Positions 1 to 7,708 of a DNA stretch of 60,318 bases are shown here, piece after piece. This stretch comes from Agathobaculum sp. Lineage in GTDB: Bacteria; Bacillota; Clostridia; Oscillospirales; Butyricicoccaceae. The notes under the pieces were generated by a model, which saw only the letters and a list, made by a program, of their open reading frames with translations, did no database searches and was not told the origin of the DNA. The DNA lies in NCBI RefSeq assembly GCF_022775115.1, contig NZ_JALFLA010000052.1:1-60318 (forward strand), written 5' to 3'. Every line of letters begins with the position of its first letter. The first letter of the stretch is position 1. The position numbers and the translations under genes are program-made.

Positions 1-1484
1 GCCCCGGAATGATTCTGATACGCGAGGTAGCGGATGCTCCGGTTATCATGGGTATCTCAAAGCCTGCTGACCTGAAAATCACTACACAGGGAGGTGAAAT
101 CAATGAATCCACTTTTTGTTGGCATTGATGTGAGCAGCAAGAACAATGTTGTCTGCCTCATGAAACCGGACGGAACCAAATTCAGTACATTCTCTGTACA
201 AAACAACCTGGGCGGTGCTAAAATGCTCTCAGAGAGAATTGTGTCGGCGCTGGACAAACTCCAGCTCAGCGAAGTGACCATCGGCATGGAGGCAACCTCC
301 ATCTACGGTGACAGCCTGGTTTACGCCCTCCGGGAGGATGGCTCTTTGGGTCGCTACCAGCGTCATATCCATGTCCTCAATCCGAAGCAGGTTCGCAAAT
401 TCAAGGATGCTTATCCGGATCTGCCCAAGAATGACTATGTGGATGCCTTCGTCATCGCCGACCATCTCAGATTCGGCAGAATTGCTTCGGAGGTCTACAT
501 GGATGACTACCGTTACCGTTCCCTGCAAACACTGACCAGAGCCAGATTTGACGCCGTTCAGAACCTGACTAGAGAGAAACAGCGCTTTGCTAACTACCTG
601 TTTCTCAAATGCTCCGGTATTGCGCAGAACAAGGACATACCCAACACCAGCGCCACTACTCTAGCCCTCATGGAACACTTTGAAACGGTGGACGAGCTGG
701 CGAACTGCGATCTTGAGACCCTGACTGCTTTTGTTTCTGCGGCGGGGCGTGGCCGGTTCGCTGATCCGGAAGCTACGGCAAAGGCGGTACAATCTGCTGC
801 CAGAGGTTCCTACCGACTGCCCAAGACTGTCAATGACTCCATCAATCAGGCCATGTCTGTCTCCATTGCTTCCATGCGGGCACTGGAGAGCCAGATCAAG
901 GTGCTGGAGAAAGCCATTGAGCAACAGTTTGAAATCATCCCCAACACCCTGACCTCTATCCCTGGCATCGGGAAGGTCTACTCTGCCGGTATCATCGCCG
1001 AGATCGGCGACATCCGCCGCTTTGAATCTCAGGCTTCTGTTGCCAAATACGCCGGTCTTGTCTGGACACAGCACCAGTCCGGTGACTTTGAAGCGCAGAA
1101 TACCAGAATGATAAAGTCCGGTAATCGTTACCTCCGTTACTACCTGCTGGAAGCCGCCAACTCAGTGAGAAGATGCGACTCCGAGTTCCGGCGCTACTAT
1201 GACCTAAAGTTCCATGAGGTCAATAAGTTCCAGCACAAACGCGCACTCGCTTTGACTGCCAGAAAACTGGTTCGTGTTGTCTTTCGACTGCTGAAGGACA
1301 ACCGCCTGTATATCGTGCCGGAGAGCTGATTGCAGCAACTCCTCCCGGTTGAAGCAGGCCCTGTCGAAAAATTTTCACAGGCAGGGCTTTAGTTGGTGTA
1401 CGCTTTTTTGCCACTTATGGCCGGTTTAGATGAAAAATTAAATCATTTTTTCGCTATCTCTCTATTGACATCACACCATTAGAC
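1..1484 (+). mobile_element. IS110-family element, left end outside window
   Basis: One transposase gene with short non-coding flanks. The window starts inside the left flank, so that end cannot be defined. The right limit is placed near 1484 because a sortase-like reading frame on the opposite strand stops abruptly at 1485-1487. IS110 elements have no classical terminal inverted repeats and use a structured non-coding bridge RNA from one flank. A GCCCTG/CAGGGC hairpin lies in the right flank at about 1350-1391, but I cannot assign it as a bridge RNA. Confidence 0.6.
103..1329 (+). CDS. IS110-family transposase (DEDD type)
   Basis: This 408-residue protein is a RuvC-like DEDD transposase/recombinase that moves the element by an RNA-guided strand exchange. 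The N-terminal domain begins FVGIDVSSKNN, the typical first catalytic-Asp strand, and DAFVIADHLR carries further acidic residues. The C-terminal Transposase_20 domain has the helix-hairpin-helix-like LTSIPGIGKVYSAGIIAEIG followed by FAKYAGL-like and SGNRYLRYYL-like segments. A GTG codon lies at 94, but GGGAGGTG at 89-96 is the ribosome-binding site for ATG 103, which I use. The length is normal and there is no internal stop, so it may be active. Confidence 0.93.
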   Translation: MNPLFVGIDVSSKNNVVCLMKPDGTKFSTFSVQNNLGGAKMLSERIVSALDKLQLSEVTIGMEATSIYGDSLVYALREDGSLGRYQRHIHVLNPKQVRKFKDAYPDLPKNDYVDAFVIADHLRFGRIASEVYMDDYRYRSLQTLTRARFDAVQNLTREKQRFANYLFLKCSGIAQNKDIPNTSATTLALMEHFETVDELANCDLETLTAFVSAAGRGRFADPEATAKAVQSAARGSYRLPKTVNDSINQAMSVSIASMRALESQIKVLEKAIEQQFEIIPNTLTSIPGIGKVYSAGIIAEIGDIRRFESQASVAKYAGLVWTQHQSGDFEAQNTRMIKSGNRYLRYYLLEAANSVRRCDSEFRRYYDLKFHEVNKFQHKRALALTARKLVRVVFRLLKDNRLYIVPES

Positions 1485-1487
1485 TTA

Positions 1488-1595
1488 ATACGGCCACGAG
1501 CCGCGGTTGTGTCCGCACAAGGTGATATTTCCATCCCAGACGCTTGTCCCGTCCACATGCCCCGCGCCCTTTTGATTGTTGTTTTCATAAAATTC
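1488..1595 (-). pseudogene. Sortase remnant (class B/D-like core fragment)
   Basis: On the minus strand a 36-codon stretch reads ...KGAGHVDGTSVWDGN then ITLCGHNRGSWPY and hits TAA. GH...TS.WDGN...GHNRG is the conserved start of a sortase catalytic barrel, with the first histidine of the active site in GHNRG. The catalytic Cys and Arg half is missing. The break falls where IS110 sequence is expected to begin, so insertion of the element probably cut the gene. No convincing start codon belongs to this frame. An overlapping frame with AGGAGCTGAATTTTATG looks like a start, but its product resembles nothing I know. Confidence 0.5.
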
Positions 1596-1610
1596 AGCTC
1601 CTCTGTACAA

Positions 1611-1668
1611 AAAATCCCCGTCTTTGAGGGATATGCCGCTGAAAGCGGCTCTCTTAACAAAGACGGGG
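1611..1668 (-). terminator. Two-tier hairpin terminator below the toxin gene
   Basis: A perfect 10-bp outer stem (CCCCGTCTTT at 1616-1625 with AAAGACGGGG at 1659-1668) encloses a 6-bp inner stem (GCCGCT/AGCGGC at 1635-1649). Read on the minus strand, the stem is followed by ATTTTTT. It sits about 100 bp beyond the toxin stop codon and fits a rho-independent terminator. Confidence 0.6.
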
Positions 1669-1768
1669 GATGTGTTAGGTTTTTTCGTCAATTTGTGATT
1701 CGGTTTGCTTTTCTGCCTTTTAGATTCGATGCGGAAACGGCTGCCTTGAAAAAAGGCAGGGACATATT

Positions 1769-2107
1769 TTATTTGTTTTCGTTCCATTCATTCGACAGTA
1801 GGCCAATCCATTCGCGCCGCCCATATTTGACATTGAGGACATTCACCGTAGTGTTGGCATGATCCACCGTATAAAACACAAGGTACCGGTTCACGGGAAA
1901 CATCCGAATGCCCATAGATGCAAGGAAAGCATCCCGCACCACAGGATACCGCTCCGGCATTGTCTGAAGCGATGCGATCGCTGTCCTGATCCCGCGTATC
2001 AACTGCAGCGCGGTTTGCCGCTCCTGCAAATTATCCGCAATATAGTCTGCAATCGCGTTGATATCCGCTTGTGCAGAACGGCTCAGGTTAATTTTATACT
2101 GCATCAT
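1769..2107 (-). CDS. RelE/ParE-family toxin
   Basis: This 112-residue basic protein matches the ParE/RelE fold of plasmid-stabilisation toxins. It has an N-terminal helical hairpin (ARAD-like AQADINAIADYIADNL), a middle RGIRTAIASLQTMPERYPVV, then the beta-sheet core GIRMFPVNRYLVFYTVD and VNVLNVKYGRREW. It is expected to act on ribosome-bound mRNA or on gyrase; the sequence alone does not say which. Its ATG lies inside the end of the antitoxin gene, a 14-bp overlap typical of coupled toxin-antitoxin pairs. The conserved start and end suggest it is intact. Confidence 0.85.
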   Translation of the reverse strand: MMQYKINLSRSAQADINAIADYIADNLQERQTALQLIRGIRTAIASLQTMPERYPVVRDAFLASMGIRMFPVNRYLVFYTVDHANTTVNVLNVKYGRREWIGLLSNEWNENK

Positions 2108-2366
2108 CTGCCAGCCTGCTTTCTATCTTATCAAAAGCTTCATCCAGCGATATGCCGTCACCCTGTTCGATTTCCCGCAGGCTTTTTTCCAGCATGTGAT
2201 ACAACTCAAACTTGCCGACCAGCATTTCATAGGTTTCAATGCTCATCACCGCCAGATCACCAACGCCGTTTTTGGTGAGATATACCGGTTCGCGGTGTTT
2301 ATGGCAGAATTCAGAAATTTCATTATAACCATTGCGCAGATCAGAGCTGGGACGTATGGTAGGCAT
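2094..2366 (-). CDS. Phd/YefM-family antitoxin
   Basis: This 90-residue protein begins MPTIRPSSDLRNGYNEISEFC and continues REPVYLTKNG...AVMSIETYEML, the standard Phd/YefM DNA-binding fold. An acidic, flexible C-terminal tail would clamp the toxin. I chose ATG 2366 because AGGTG precedes it at a good distance; the upstream GTG at 2375 overlaps that ribosome-binding site. It is first in a two-gene operon with the toxin and probably represses it together with the toxin. Confidence 0.87.
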   Translation of the reverse strand: MPTIRPSSDLRNGYNEISEFCHKHREPVYLTKNGVGDLAVMSIETYEMLVGKFELYHMLEKSLREIEQGDGISLDEAFDKIESRLADDAV

Positions 2367-2386
2367 ACTACGCACCTCACTTTCTT

Positions 2387-2406
2387 ATATCAAAATAATA
2401 TCAAAA
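2387..2406 (-). promoter_or_regulatory. Direct repeats upstream of the antitoxin, possible operator
   Basis: ATATCAAAA occurs twice, at 2387-2395 and 2398-2406, 11 bp apart, directly upstream of the antitoxin ribosome-binding site. On the coding strand it reads TTTTGATAT twice. Phd-type antitoxins usually bind repeated sites over their own promoter, so an operator role is likely but unproven. Confidence 0.35.
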
Positions 2407-2601
2407 CTTCGATATGCCGTCAATAGTATATGCCGTGTATTCTGATTCATATCCTCATCTGAAACGCATCATTACTCCCTACAAACGACTCCACCACATG
2501 ATGTTGGCCTTCAACGCCGTCTCGATGGCGATGTCCCGGCCTACCAGCCGTTTGGCAAGGCACCGGCGCAAAATGACCGTGTACCCGGTCCCCTCATGAC
2601 C

Positions 2602-3225
2602 CTATAAAGCAGAAAGCTGTATCTTCGGCATCCGCACCCGCACATACTGGCGGCTCACGACGTCGTGGATGCGGCGTTCTTCGTTATAGACGTAAACACG
2701 GGCGATATGCCAGTGGACATATCGAAAGACCAGCGCAAGCAGGAGCAGGATCGCCAGCCCTGCCGCAAGAGCAAGCTGCGATACTGTGATATCCGGGTCG
2801 AGCCCTGTCAGGACCGGGATCTTGCTGCTGTTATAGGTTACGGTGTAGACCACGTTGCCGGCGCTGCTTTTTCCCACTTCGCCCTTGTAAATCGCTGTGG
2901 CGCGGTATCCGTCCGCCACCTCGCAGGTCGTATAGGTCGTTTTGCTATAGGTGGCCGTTGCCGTCCATGCGGCGGGCATGTCGGAATCCTCCACATTGGC
3001 AGCTTCAGACCAGCTCAGGTTTGTCAGCGCCAGCGACATCCCATCTGCCTGCACGGTCTCCGACACAAGGCTTCGGTCGTTATAGGCCAGTTCGTGGGGT
3101 CTGGTGACTGTATGCGGATGGCTGTCCGTGACCGTGTTGTACCCGGTTGCCTCTACCTTGATGCTCTGCACATCGAGCAGCAGCTCACCGTTGTAGCTTT
3201 GGTCAAGGAGCACTAGGTACAACAC
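2602..3225 (-). pseudogene. C-terminal part of an unknown membrane-anchored protein
   Basis: The open frame encodes 207 residues with no ribosome-binding site near its first possible start, so it is probably the 3' part of a longer gene. About 140 residues look extracellular: Thr/Ser/Tyr-rich, beta-strand-like, with ATATYSKTTYTTCEVADGY. One strong membrane segment (LALAAGLAILLLLALVF) follows, then a short basic cytoplasmic tail. I do not recognise the family. It lies in the decayed island between a toxin-antitoxin pair and other fragments and may come from an integrative element. Confidence 0.45.
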
Positions 3226-3455
3226 GAAAATTTGTGAAAAATGCGTAGAGCTGGAGATATGATGTGATAGGTGTAAGGCGGCGGATCAAGTTCAATTCGG
3301 CGCATTTTTGTGCGTGCAGCTTCAAGCGCTGCCTCTGTCTTTCGTTTGTGATTTTTGATGAACACTTCCAGCAGAATCACATTGCCGGCAGCATCGTATG
3401 TGAAAATGATGCAGGTAAAAGTGGTTTCATGTAGGATTACCGCACCCTTACAGGT
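3213..3455 (-). pseudogene. Possible toxin-like (Gp49/HigB-type) fragment
   Basis: A minus-strand frame without a start reads ...FTCIIFTYDAAGNVILLEV then FIKNHKRKTEAALEAARTKM. The pattern of two beta strands, a lysine-rich turn and a helix resembles the C-terminal half of phage-derived Gp49/HigB-like toxins. The N-terminal half is absent, and the frame runs into the neighbouring fragment. This is a weak, pattern-level assignment. Confidence 0.2.
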
Positions 3456-3467
3456 TTCGGGATATTA

Positions 3468-3715
3468 ACTATAGTGGGACCAACTTAATTTGCCTGACAG
3501 TGTCTGGCATTTTGGATAGGCCAGATAGAACTGGCGCATATTCCACAGGTTCAATCTTGAAAAGCCTTTGCCGAATTCCCGTGTTAATGTGCGGGATAGC
3601 TCCTTTATTGTCTGCTTGCCATAGTCTGCCCGATCCGGTTCAAACTGCTCGTACTCGCAGATGATCCGACCGACGTTCCAGTAGGCCGTCAGAAGTTCAC
3701 CAAAAAGCAACCAAT
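3468..3715 (-). pseudogene. DUF1016 (PDDEXK, YhcG-like) N-terminal fragment
   Basis: The frame reads TAYWNVGRIICEYEQ...ADYGKQTIKELSRTLTREFGKGFSRLNLWNMRQFYLAYP then SGKLSWSHY. This is the N-terminal helical domain of DUF1016/YhcG proteins, which pair with a C-terminal PDDEXK nuclease domain in defence and mobile loci. It begins without an ATG (only TTG), is truncated on both sides, and ends SHYS-stop where the family continues for over 200 residues. No nuclease domain is present, so it is a dead remnant. Confidence 0.7.
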
Positions 3716-3719
3716 TCAA

Positions 3720-3939
3720 AGACTAAGTTCACTGTTACTATATTTATACTCAGCCTTTTGATTCCTTATCTGAACAGTCAAATAAATTTATATTAGCAAA
3801 AAGGCATTTGGAGCAATGTCCAAATGCCTTCTTGTTTCCTTTTGCCTGAATCTAGTCTTTTTAATCGAAAGTATACAAATTTGAGGAAACACTTTTATAT
3901 AATTTTGATAAGTAGCTTTATCGGTATCATAATACTTAC
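3720..3939. other. AT-rich island edge next to spoIVB, no gene
   Basis: This AT-rich stretch has no credible open frame. It contains one hairpin, AAGGCATTTGG/CCAAATGCCTT at 3801-3830 with an 8-nt loop. The hairpin is followed by TTTTTGC on the minus strand, so it could terminate leftward transcripts from spoIVB. At about 3940 the composition changes abruptly to the GC-rich spoIVB coding sequence, marking the island boundary. Confidence 0.6.
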
Positions 3940-4887
3940 TTACACGTGGGTCACCGCACCGATGATCTTGCCGTTTTGCAGCACAGGGCTGCCGCTCATG
4001 CCCTGTACGATGCCGCCGGTCTTGTCCAGCAGCGCGCGGTCGGTCACGCGCAGCATCATGCCGCGCCCGTACTCATCGTCCGCCGGATAAAGCTTAATGA
4101 CCTGCACAGAATAACGCTGTACCGTGTCGCCTTCGACATTTGACCAGATTTCCGCCTCGCCCAGCTGCACCTCGCCCGCTGCGGCGACCGGCACCGACTC
4201 TAGCCTGTCATACAGCGTTTTGTCAGTCAGAATGCCGAAAATACCGCTTTCGGTGTTCTCCCGCACGGTACCGACTTCGGTATCGGCCGCAAACTCGCCC
4301 TGCAATGCGCCGGGCTCGCCCGCCTTACCGCGCTGCACCGAGCCTACCGTCGAATGCAGCAGGCTGCCATCCCGCAGCGGTAGCAGCACACCGGTCTCGC
4401 TGTCACAAATGCCGTGCCCGAGCGAGCCGTACGCGCCCGTCTCAGGGTCGACATAGGTCAGCGTACCAATGCCCGCCATGCTGTCCCGCGCGAGCACGCC
4501 GATGCGGTAAACACCTTTTTTATCGGCGCACGGTGTGACAGTCAGCGTTTGGCTTGCGCCGCTGCGCACGATCTCCATCTCGACCGGATGCCCGGCAGAA
4601 AGCGCGATCTGCTTTTGCAGGCTGTCGTTTGAGTCGATGGCCGTGCCGCCCACGCGCACAATCATATCGCCCTCGTTCAGACCCGCGCTGCGCGCCGGAC
4701 AAACCGCGCCGCTGCCTGTCTGCACCTCGGTCAAGCGCACGACGAGCACGCCTTCGGCGTTCATCTTAATGCCTACGGTATGGCCGATTGGGATAAGCGA
4801 TGTGATCTCCGCCGCGCCGGCGGCCGCCAGCATACACAGGGACAGCATCAGGGATATTGCGATTTTTTTCATGTTGTTTCGCTGCAC
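3940..4887 (-). CDS. spoIVB: SpoIVB peptidase, 3'-truncated at island junction
   Basis: SpoIVB is the forespore-secreted serine peptidase (family S55) that triggers pro-sigmaK processing. An N-terminal membrane/signal segment (about residues 7-25) is followed by a PDZ domain (about 45-125) and the S55 domain with GHGICD (His158) and GMSGSP (Ser298). I start at GTG 4887 because GGAGGTG lies 8 nt upstream. The protein stops at GAVTHV after 315 residues. Family members normally continue for about 30 more residues, starting with a Phe-Val-Asn-Asp-Pro-like run. None of the three frames beyond the stop encodes that tail, so the end was lost to an insertion rather than a frameshift. Confidence 0.88.
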   Translation of the reverse strand: MQRNNMKKIAISLMLSLCMLAAAGAAEITSLIPIGHTVGIKMNAEGVLVVRLTEVQTGSGAVCPARSAGLNEGDMIVRVGGTAIDSNDSLQKQIALSAGHPVEMEIVRSGASQTLTVTPCADKKGVYRIGVLARDSMAGIGTLTYVDPETGAYGSLGHGICDSETGVLLPLRDGSLLHSTVGSVQRGKAGEPGALQGEFAADTEVGTVRENTESGIFGILTDKTLYDRLESVPVAAAGEVQLGEAEIWSNVEGDTVQRYSVQVIKLYPADDEYGRGMMLRVTDRALLDKTGGIVQGMSGSPVLQNGKIIGAVTHV

Positions 4888-5009
4888 TTTTTTCACCTCC
4901 GCATTTACTATGTCACGCGCGGCGGCAAAACAGCCTGTCAACCTTTGCGCAGCTTTGACGATTTTTGGCGGGATTATAAGTCCTTGTGCTTGGCAAGTTC
5001 TCCCCCTTG

Positions 5010-5057
5010 CAAAAAAGCGGCGCTCTCTGTCCCGCAGGATGGAGAACGCCGTCGTTT
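5010..5057 (-). terminator. Terminator after the P1-family peptidase gene
   Basis: CGGCGCTCTC (5018-5027) pairs with GAGAACGCCG (5042-5051), with one G-U pair. On the minus strand the stem is followed by a run of Ts. It separates the peptidase gene from spoIVB. Confidence 0.6.
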
Positions 5058-5070
5058 TTGGCAGAATTTT

Positions 5071-6045
5071 TCAAATCGCCGCCAGCGAACGGGCAGATGG
5101 CAGGCCGAACATCGGTTCAGCCGTGTACGCCGCGCGCGCAATCGCCTTGGCCATCACATACGCCGCTAGCGTGCCGACCGCGTTCAGGTCGCCCGCCACC
5201 GCGCCGGTCGAAACCGCGTAAACCGTATCGCCGTCCGCCGTCGTATGCACTGGGCGGATGGCGCGTGCCAGGCCGTTTTGCGCCATCGAAGCAATTTTGG
5301 TCAGCTGTGCCTTGTCAAACGCGGCGTTGGTGAACACCGCGCCAATGGTCGTATTGGTGTGGTCGGTAAAGGGGTTGCGCGCCTGTCCGGCCTGCGCGCA
5401 GAGCAGCTGCTCGGACGAGCGCAGGCCGCGCCCATCCTCGGTGCGCAGTCCGGCAATCTGCGCGCCCGTGTCAATATCGTAAATATCGCCCAGCGCGTTG
5501 ACCGCGACGACCGCGCCCACCTTGACCCCGCCGGCCTGCACCGCATATGCGCCGATGCCGCTTTTCATCGCACAGTCCCGCCCCATCAGCTTGCCGACCG
5601 TCGCGCCCGCGCCCGCGCCCACGCAGCCCTCATCAAACCGCTCACGCGACGCCTGCCCGCATGCACGGTAGGCCATGGTCGCGTCCGGCCGCACGGCCTT
5701 GTCCCCGACCGCCAGATCGAATAGGCAAGACTGGCACACCAGCGGCACACGGGTCACGCCCACGTCAAAGCCGATGCCTCGCTCCTCTAAAAACCGCATC
5801 ACGCCGCCCGCCGCGTCCAGCCCAAAAGCCGAACCGCCCGACAGCACGAGTGCATGGATGCCCGCGGCGTCAGCTACGGGCGACAGCAGCGGCGTTTCGC
5901 GGCTGGCGGGGCCACCGCCCCGGATATCCACGCCCGCCGCGGCACATTCGTCAAACAGGAAGACGGTAAGGCCGGTGCCTGCCGTCTCGTCCTGCGCCTG
6001 CCCGGCTGCAAAGCCGCCGACCTCCAAAATGCCAATCTCCTCCAT
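5071..6045 (-). CDS. P1/DmpA-type (family S58) aminopeptidase
   Basis: This 324-residue Ntn-hydrolase of the DmpA/BapA group typically acts on N-terminal or beta-amino-acyl peptides. The family precursor cuts itself to expose a Ser or Thr nucleophile. Here the expected site is N231-T232 in DHTNTTIGAVFTN. Other family marks are VLSGGSAFGLDAAGG near residues 68-81 and GCVGAGAGATVGK near 140-152. There is no signal peptide, so it is probably cytoplasmic. ATG 6045 has AAGGAGGAT just upstream. Neighbouring hairpins on both sides make it a single-gene unit. Confidence 0.85.
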   Translation of the reverse strand: MEEIGILEVGGFAAGQAQDETAGTGLTVFLFDECAAAGVDIRGGGPASRETPLLSPVADAAGIHALVLSGGSAFGLDAAGGVMRFLEERGIGFDVGVTRVPLVCQSCLFDLAVGDKAVRPDATMAYRACGQASRERFDEGCVGAGAGATVGKLMGRDCAMKSGIGAYAVQAGGVKVGAVVAVNALGDIYDIDTGAQIAGLRTEDGRGLRSSEQLLCAQAGQARNPFTDHTNTTIGAVFTNAAFDKAQLTKIASMAQNGLARAIRPVHTTADGDTVYAVSTGAVAGDLNAVGTLAAYVMAKAIARAAYTAEPMFGLPSARSLAAI

Positions 6046-6066
6046 CGTACATCCTCCTTCTATGCG

Positions 6067-6097
6067 AAAAAAGGCCGCGTGAGCGCGGCCTTTTTCG
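6067..6097. terminator. Hairpin terminator, both directions
   Basis: AAAGGCCGCGT and GCGCGGCCTTTTT form a strong stem between the ECF gene and the peptidase gene. T-runs on both strands allow termination either way; the genes here read leftward. Confidence 0.7.
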
Positions 6098-6111
6098 GTT
6101 TATATCATGCG

Positions 6112-6771
6112 TTAAGTAGCGCTTTGCTGCTGCGAGGCCGACGTTCTGCGGCCAAATGCGGCCAGCAGCACCTTGCCGACGGCCAGCGTGAGCACGGCGG
6201 CGATGATCGCCTCCGGCACGCCGTTCATGCCGACCACGCCCATAATCACGCCGAGCAGCAGCTTGGGATCGGTGCCGCCCGCAAGCGCGTACTGCTCACC
6301 GAACAGCAGGTAAATCAATCCCATCACGCCCACCGTGTTGACCATCGAGCCGATAAAGCCCGCAACCGGCAGCGCAATGGCTTGCCGCCCCCGGGTCGCC
6401 CGCATCAGCGCCTCAAACACCAGCCCCGCGACCACGCCGATCAGCATGCGCGGCACGATGGCCACGATCAGGCTCATCCAGCTGCCGTGAAACTCCGGGC
6501 TGAAGCTGTAAAACGGGGTGAACACGAACGAGGTGATCTTGGGCGTCAGCGTCGCCTTGACCACGCTGGTCACGCCGAACACCAGACCCAGCACCCCGCC
6601 CATCTTCGGGCCGAGCAGGCACGCGCCGAGGATGACCGGAATGTGCATGGTCGTCGCATTCATAAAGGGCAGCGGGATATAGCCCAGCGGTGTGAACGAC
6701 ATGACCAGCATCAGCGCGGTCAGCAGCGCCATTTGCGCCAACAGCTTGACATCCATTTTGCTCTGTTTCAT
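6112..6771 (-). CDS. ECF transporter S component, likely pantothenate (PanT-like)
   Basis: A 219-residue, very hydrophobic protein with about six membrane helices, of the energy-coupling-factor substrate-binding type. It starts LLAQMALLTALMLVMSFTPLG, followed by the polar loop PLPFMNATTMHIPVILG that is common in ECF S subunits. It captures a vitamin and works with a shared EcfAA'T module that is not in this window. It lies just downstream of coaX, 70 bp away and in the same direction, so pantothenate is the best guess for the substrate. ATG 6771 has CAGGAGG upstream. Confidence 0.8.
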   Translation of the reverse strand: MKQSKMDVKLLAQMALLTALMLVMSFTPLGYIPLPFMNATTMHIPVILGACLLGPKMGGVLGLVFGVTSVVKATLTPKITSFVFTPFYSFSPEFHGSWMSLIVAIVPRMLIGVVAGLVFEALMRATRGRQAIALPVAGFIGSMVNTVGVMGLIYLLFGEQYALAGGTDPKLLLGVIMGVVGMNGVPEAIIAAVLTLAVGKVLLAAFGRRTSASQQQSAT

Positions 6772-6841
6772 ATGTTTTTCCTCCTGCTCCCGTCCTCCTA
6801 ATATTGCGAAGGTACAGGGCTGTTTTTTTGCAATACCGCCC

Positions 6842-7612
6842 TCAGTTTCGGTTTCGTTTCCAGATCATGCGCAGCCCGTCGAGCAGCAGGCTTTCGTCGT
6901 ACACATGCGCAGTGCGCAAGTGCGGCATAATGAGCGGTGCGGTGCCGCCGGTCACGACCACGCAGGGCTGCTTGCCCAGCGCCTGCGCAAAGCGCTCGAT
7001 CATACCGTCGACCATCGCGGCCGCGCCGTATACCGCGCCGGCGCGCATCGCGTCCTCGGTGTTGCGGGCAAGAATGCCGCCGCACGCACCCTCGATCGCC
7101 ACGGCGGGCAGCTGCGCCGCCTGCGCGCGCAGCGCGTCAAGCGACAGATGCACCCCCGCCGTGATCGCCGAGCCGACCAGCGCGCCCGCCTCGTCCAGCA
7201 CGGTGAAAGTGGTCGCCGTGCCAAGGCTGACCACCACGCAGGGCAGCTCACCCTTGGCGCGGGCGGCCACCGCCGCCGCAACGCGGTCCGAGCCGACCTG
7301 ACGCGGCTGCTCCGAGCGGATGTTCAGTCCGGTTTTGACGCCGCTGGACACCTCGATCACATCCTGCACACCCAGCAGGCGCAGCGCCTTTTCGAGCACC
7401 GGCGTCATCGCCGGCACGACCGAGCTGAGCACCGCGCCGCGGATGCGCCTTGCCTCCACACCGTACAGCCCGAACAGCTGCCGCAGCGAATAGGCGTAAA
7501 ACTCCCCCGTCTGCTTAGGCTCTGCCGCGATGGAAGCGCTGAAAATCTGCTCGTCCCCCTCGTAGCCGCCCAATAAAACGTGGCTGTTGCCGGCATTCAC
7601 TGCAATCAGCAT
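6842..7612 (-). CDS. coaX: Type III pantothenate kinase
   Basis: CoaX phosphorylates pantothenate in the first step of coenzyme A synthesis. At 256 residues the length is normal. The ASKHA motifs are recognisable: a phosphate-1 loop VNAGNSHVLLG, the catalytic region QVGSDRVAAAVAA, the phosphate-2 loop SLGTATTFTVLD and VVTGGTAP near the end. The first motif has Asn6 where the family usually has Asp in a D-x-G-N-T pattern; the codon is clearly AAT. ATG 7612 follows GTGAGG. It is the first gene of a two-gene unit with the ECF S component, behind a consensus promoter. Confidence 0.88.
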   Translation of the reverse strand: MLIAVNAGNSHVLLGGYEGDEQIFSASIAAEPKQTGEFYAYSLRQLFGLYGVEARRIRGAVLSSVVPAMTPVLEKALRLLGVQDVIEVSSGVKTGLNIRSEQPRQVGSDRVAAAVAARAKGELPCVVVSLGTATTFTVLDEAGALVGSAITAGVHLSLDALRAQAAQLPAVAIEGACGGILARNTEDAMRAGAVYGAAAMVDGMIERFAQALGKQPCVVVTGGTAPLIMPHLRTAHVYDESLLLDGLRMIWKRNRN

Positions 7613-7647
7613 AGTTGAAACCTCACTTTCGGCATATTGCCACTGTC

Positions 7648-7676
7648 ATTATACGGTATCAGCCAGATAATTACAA
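7648..7676 (-). promoter_or_regulatory. SigA-type promoter for coaX
   Basis: On the minus strand TTGTAA (7671-7676) and TATAAT (7648-7653) are 17 bp apart, about 35 bp upstream of the coaX start. Confidence 0.75.
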
Positions 7677-7708
7677 GTCCCTTCTTGCCACACCGCGCGC
7701 CCAATCAC

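Noticed and set aside
1454-1582. A small gene starting MKTTIKRARGMW after AGGAGCTG
   Set aside because: It has a start-like signal, but the overlapping sortase frame explains the sequence better and the product resembles nothing.
2430-2600. A short minus-strand frame (GYTVILRRCLAKRLVGRD...)
   Set aside because: It is about 40 codons with no start or ribosome-binding site and no recognisable family; it may be a gene fragment but cannot be supported.
3940-3945. SpoIVB truncation as a simple frameshift or base-call error
   Set aside because: None of the three frames beyond the stop encodes the expected tail, and composition changes at the same point.
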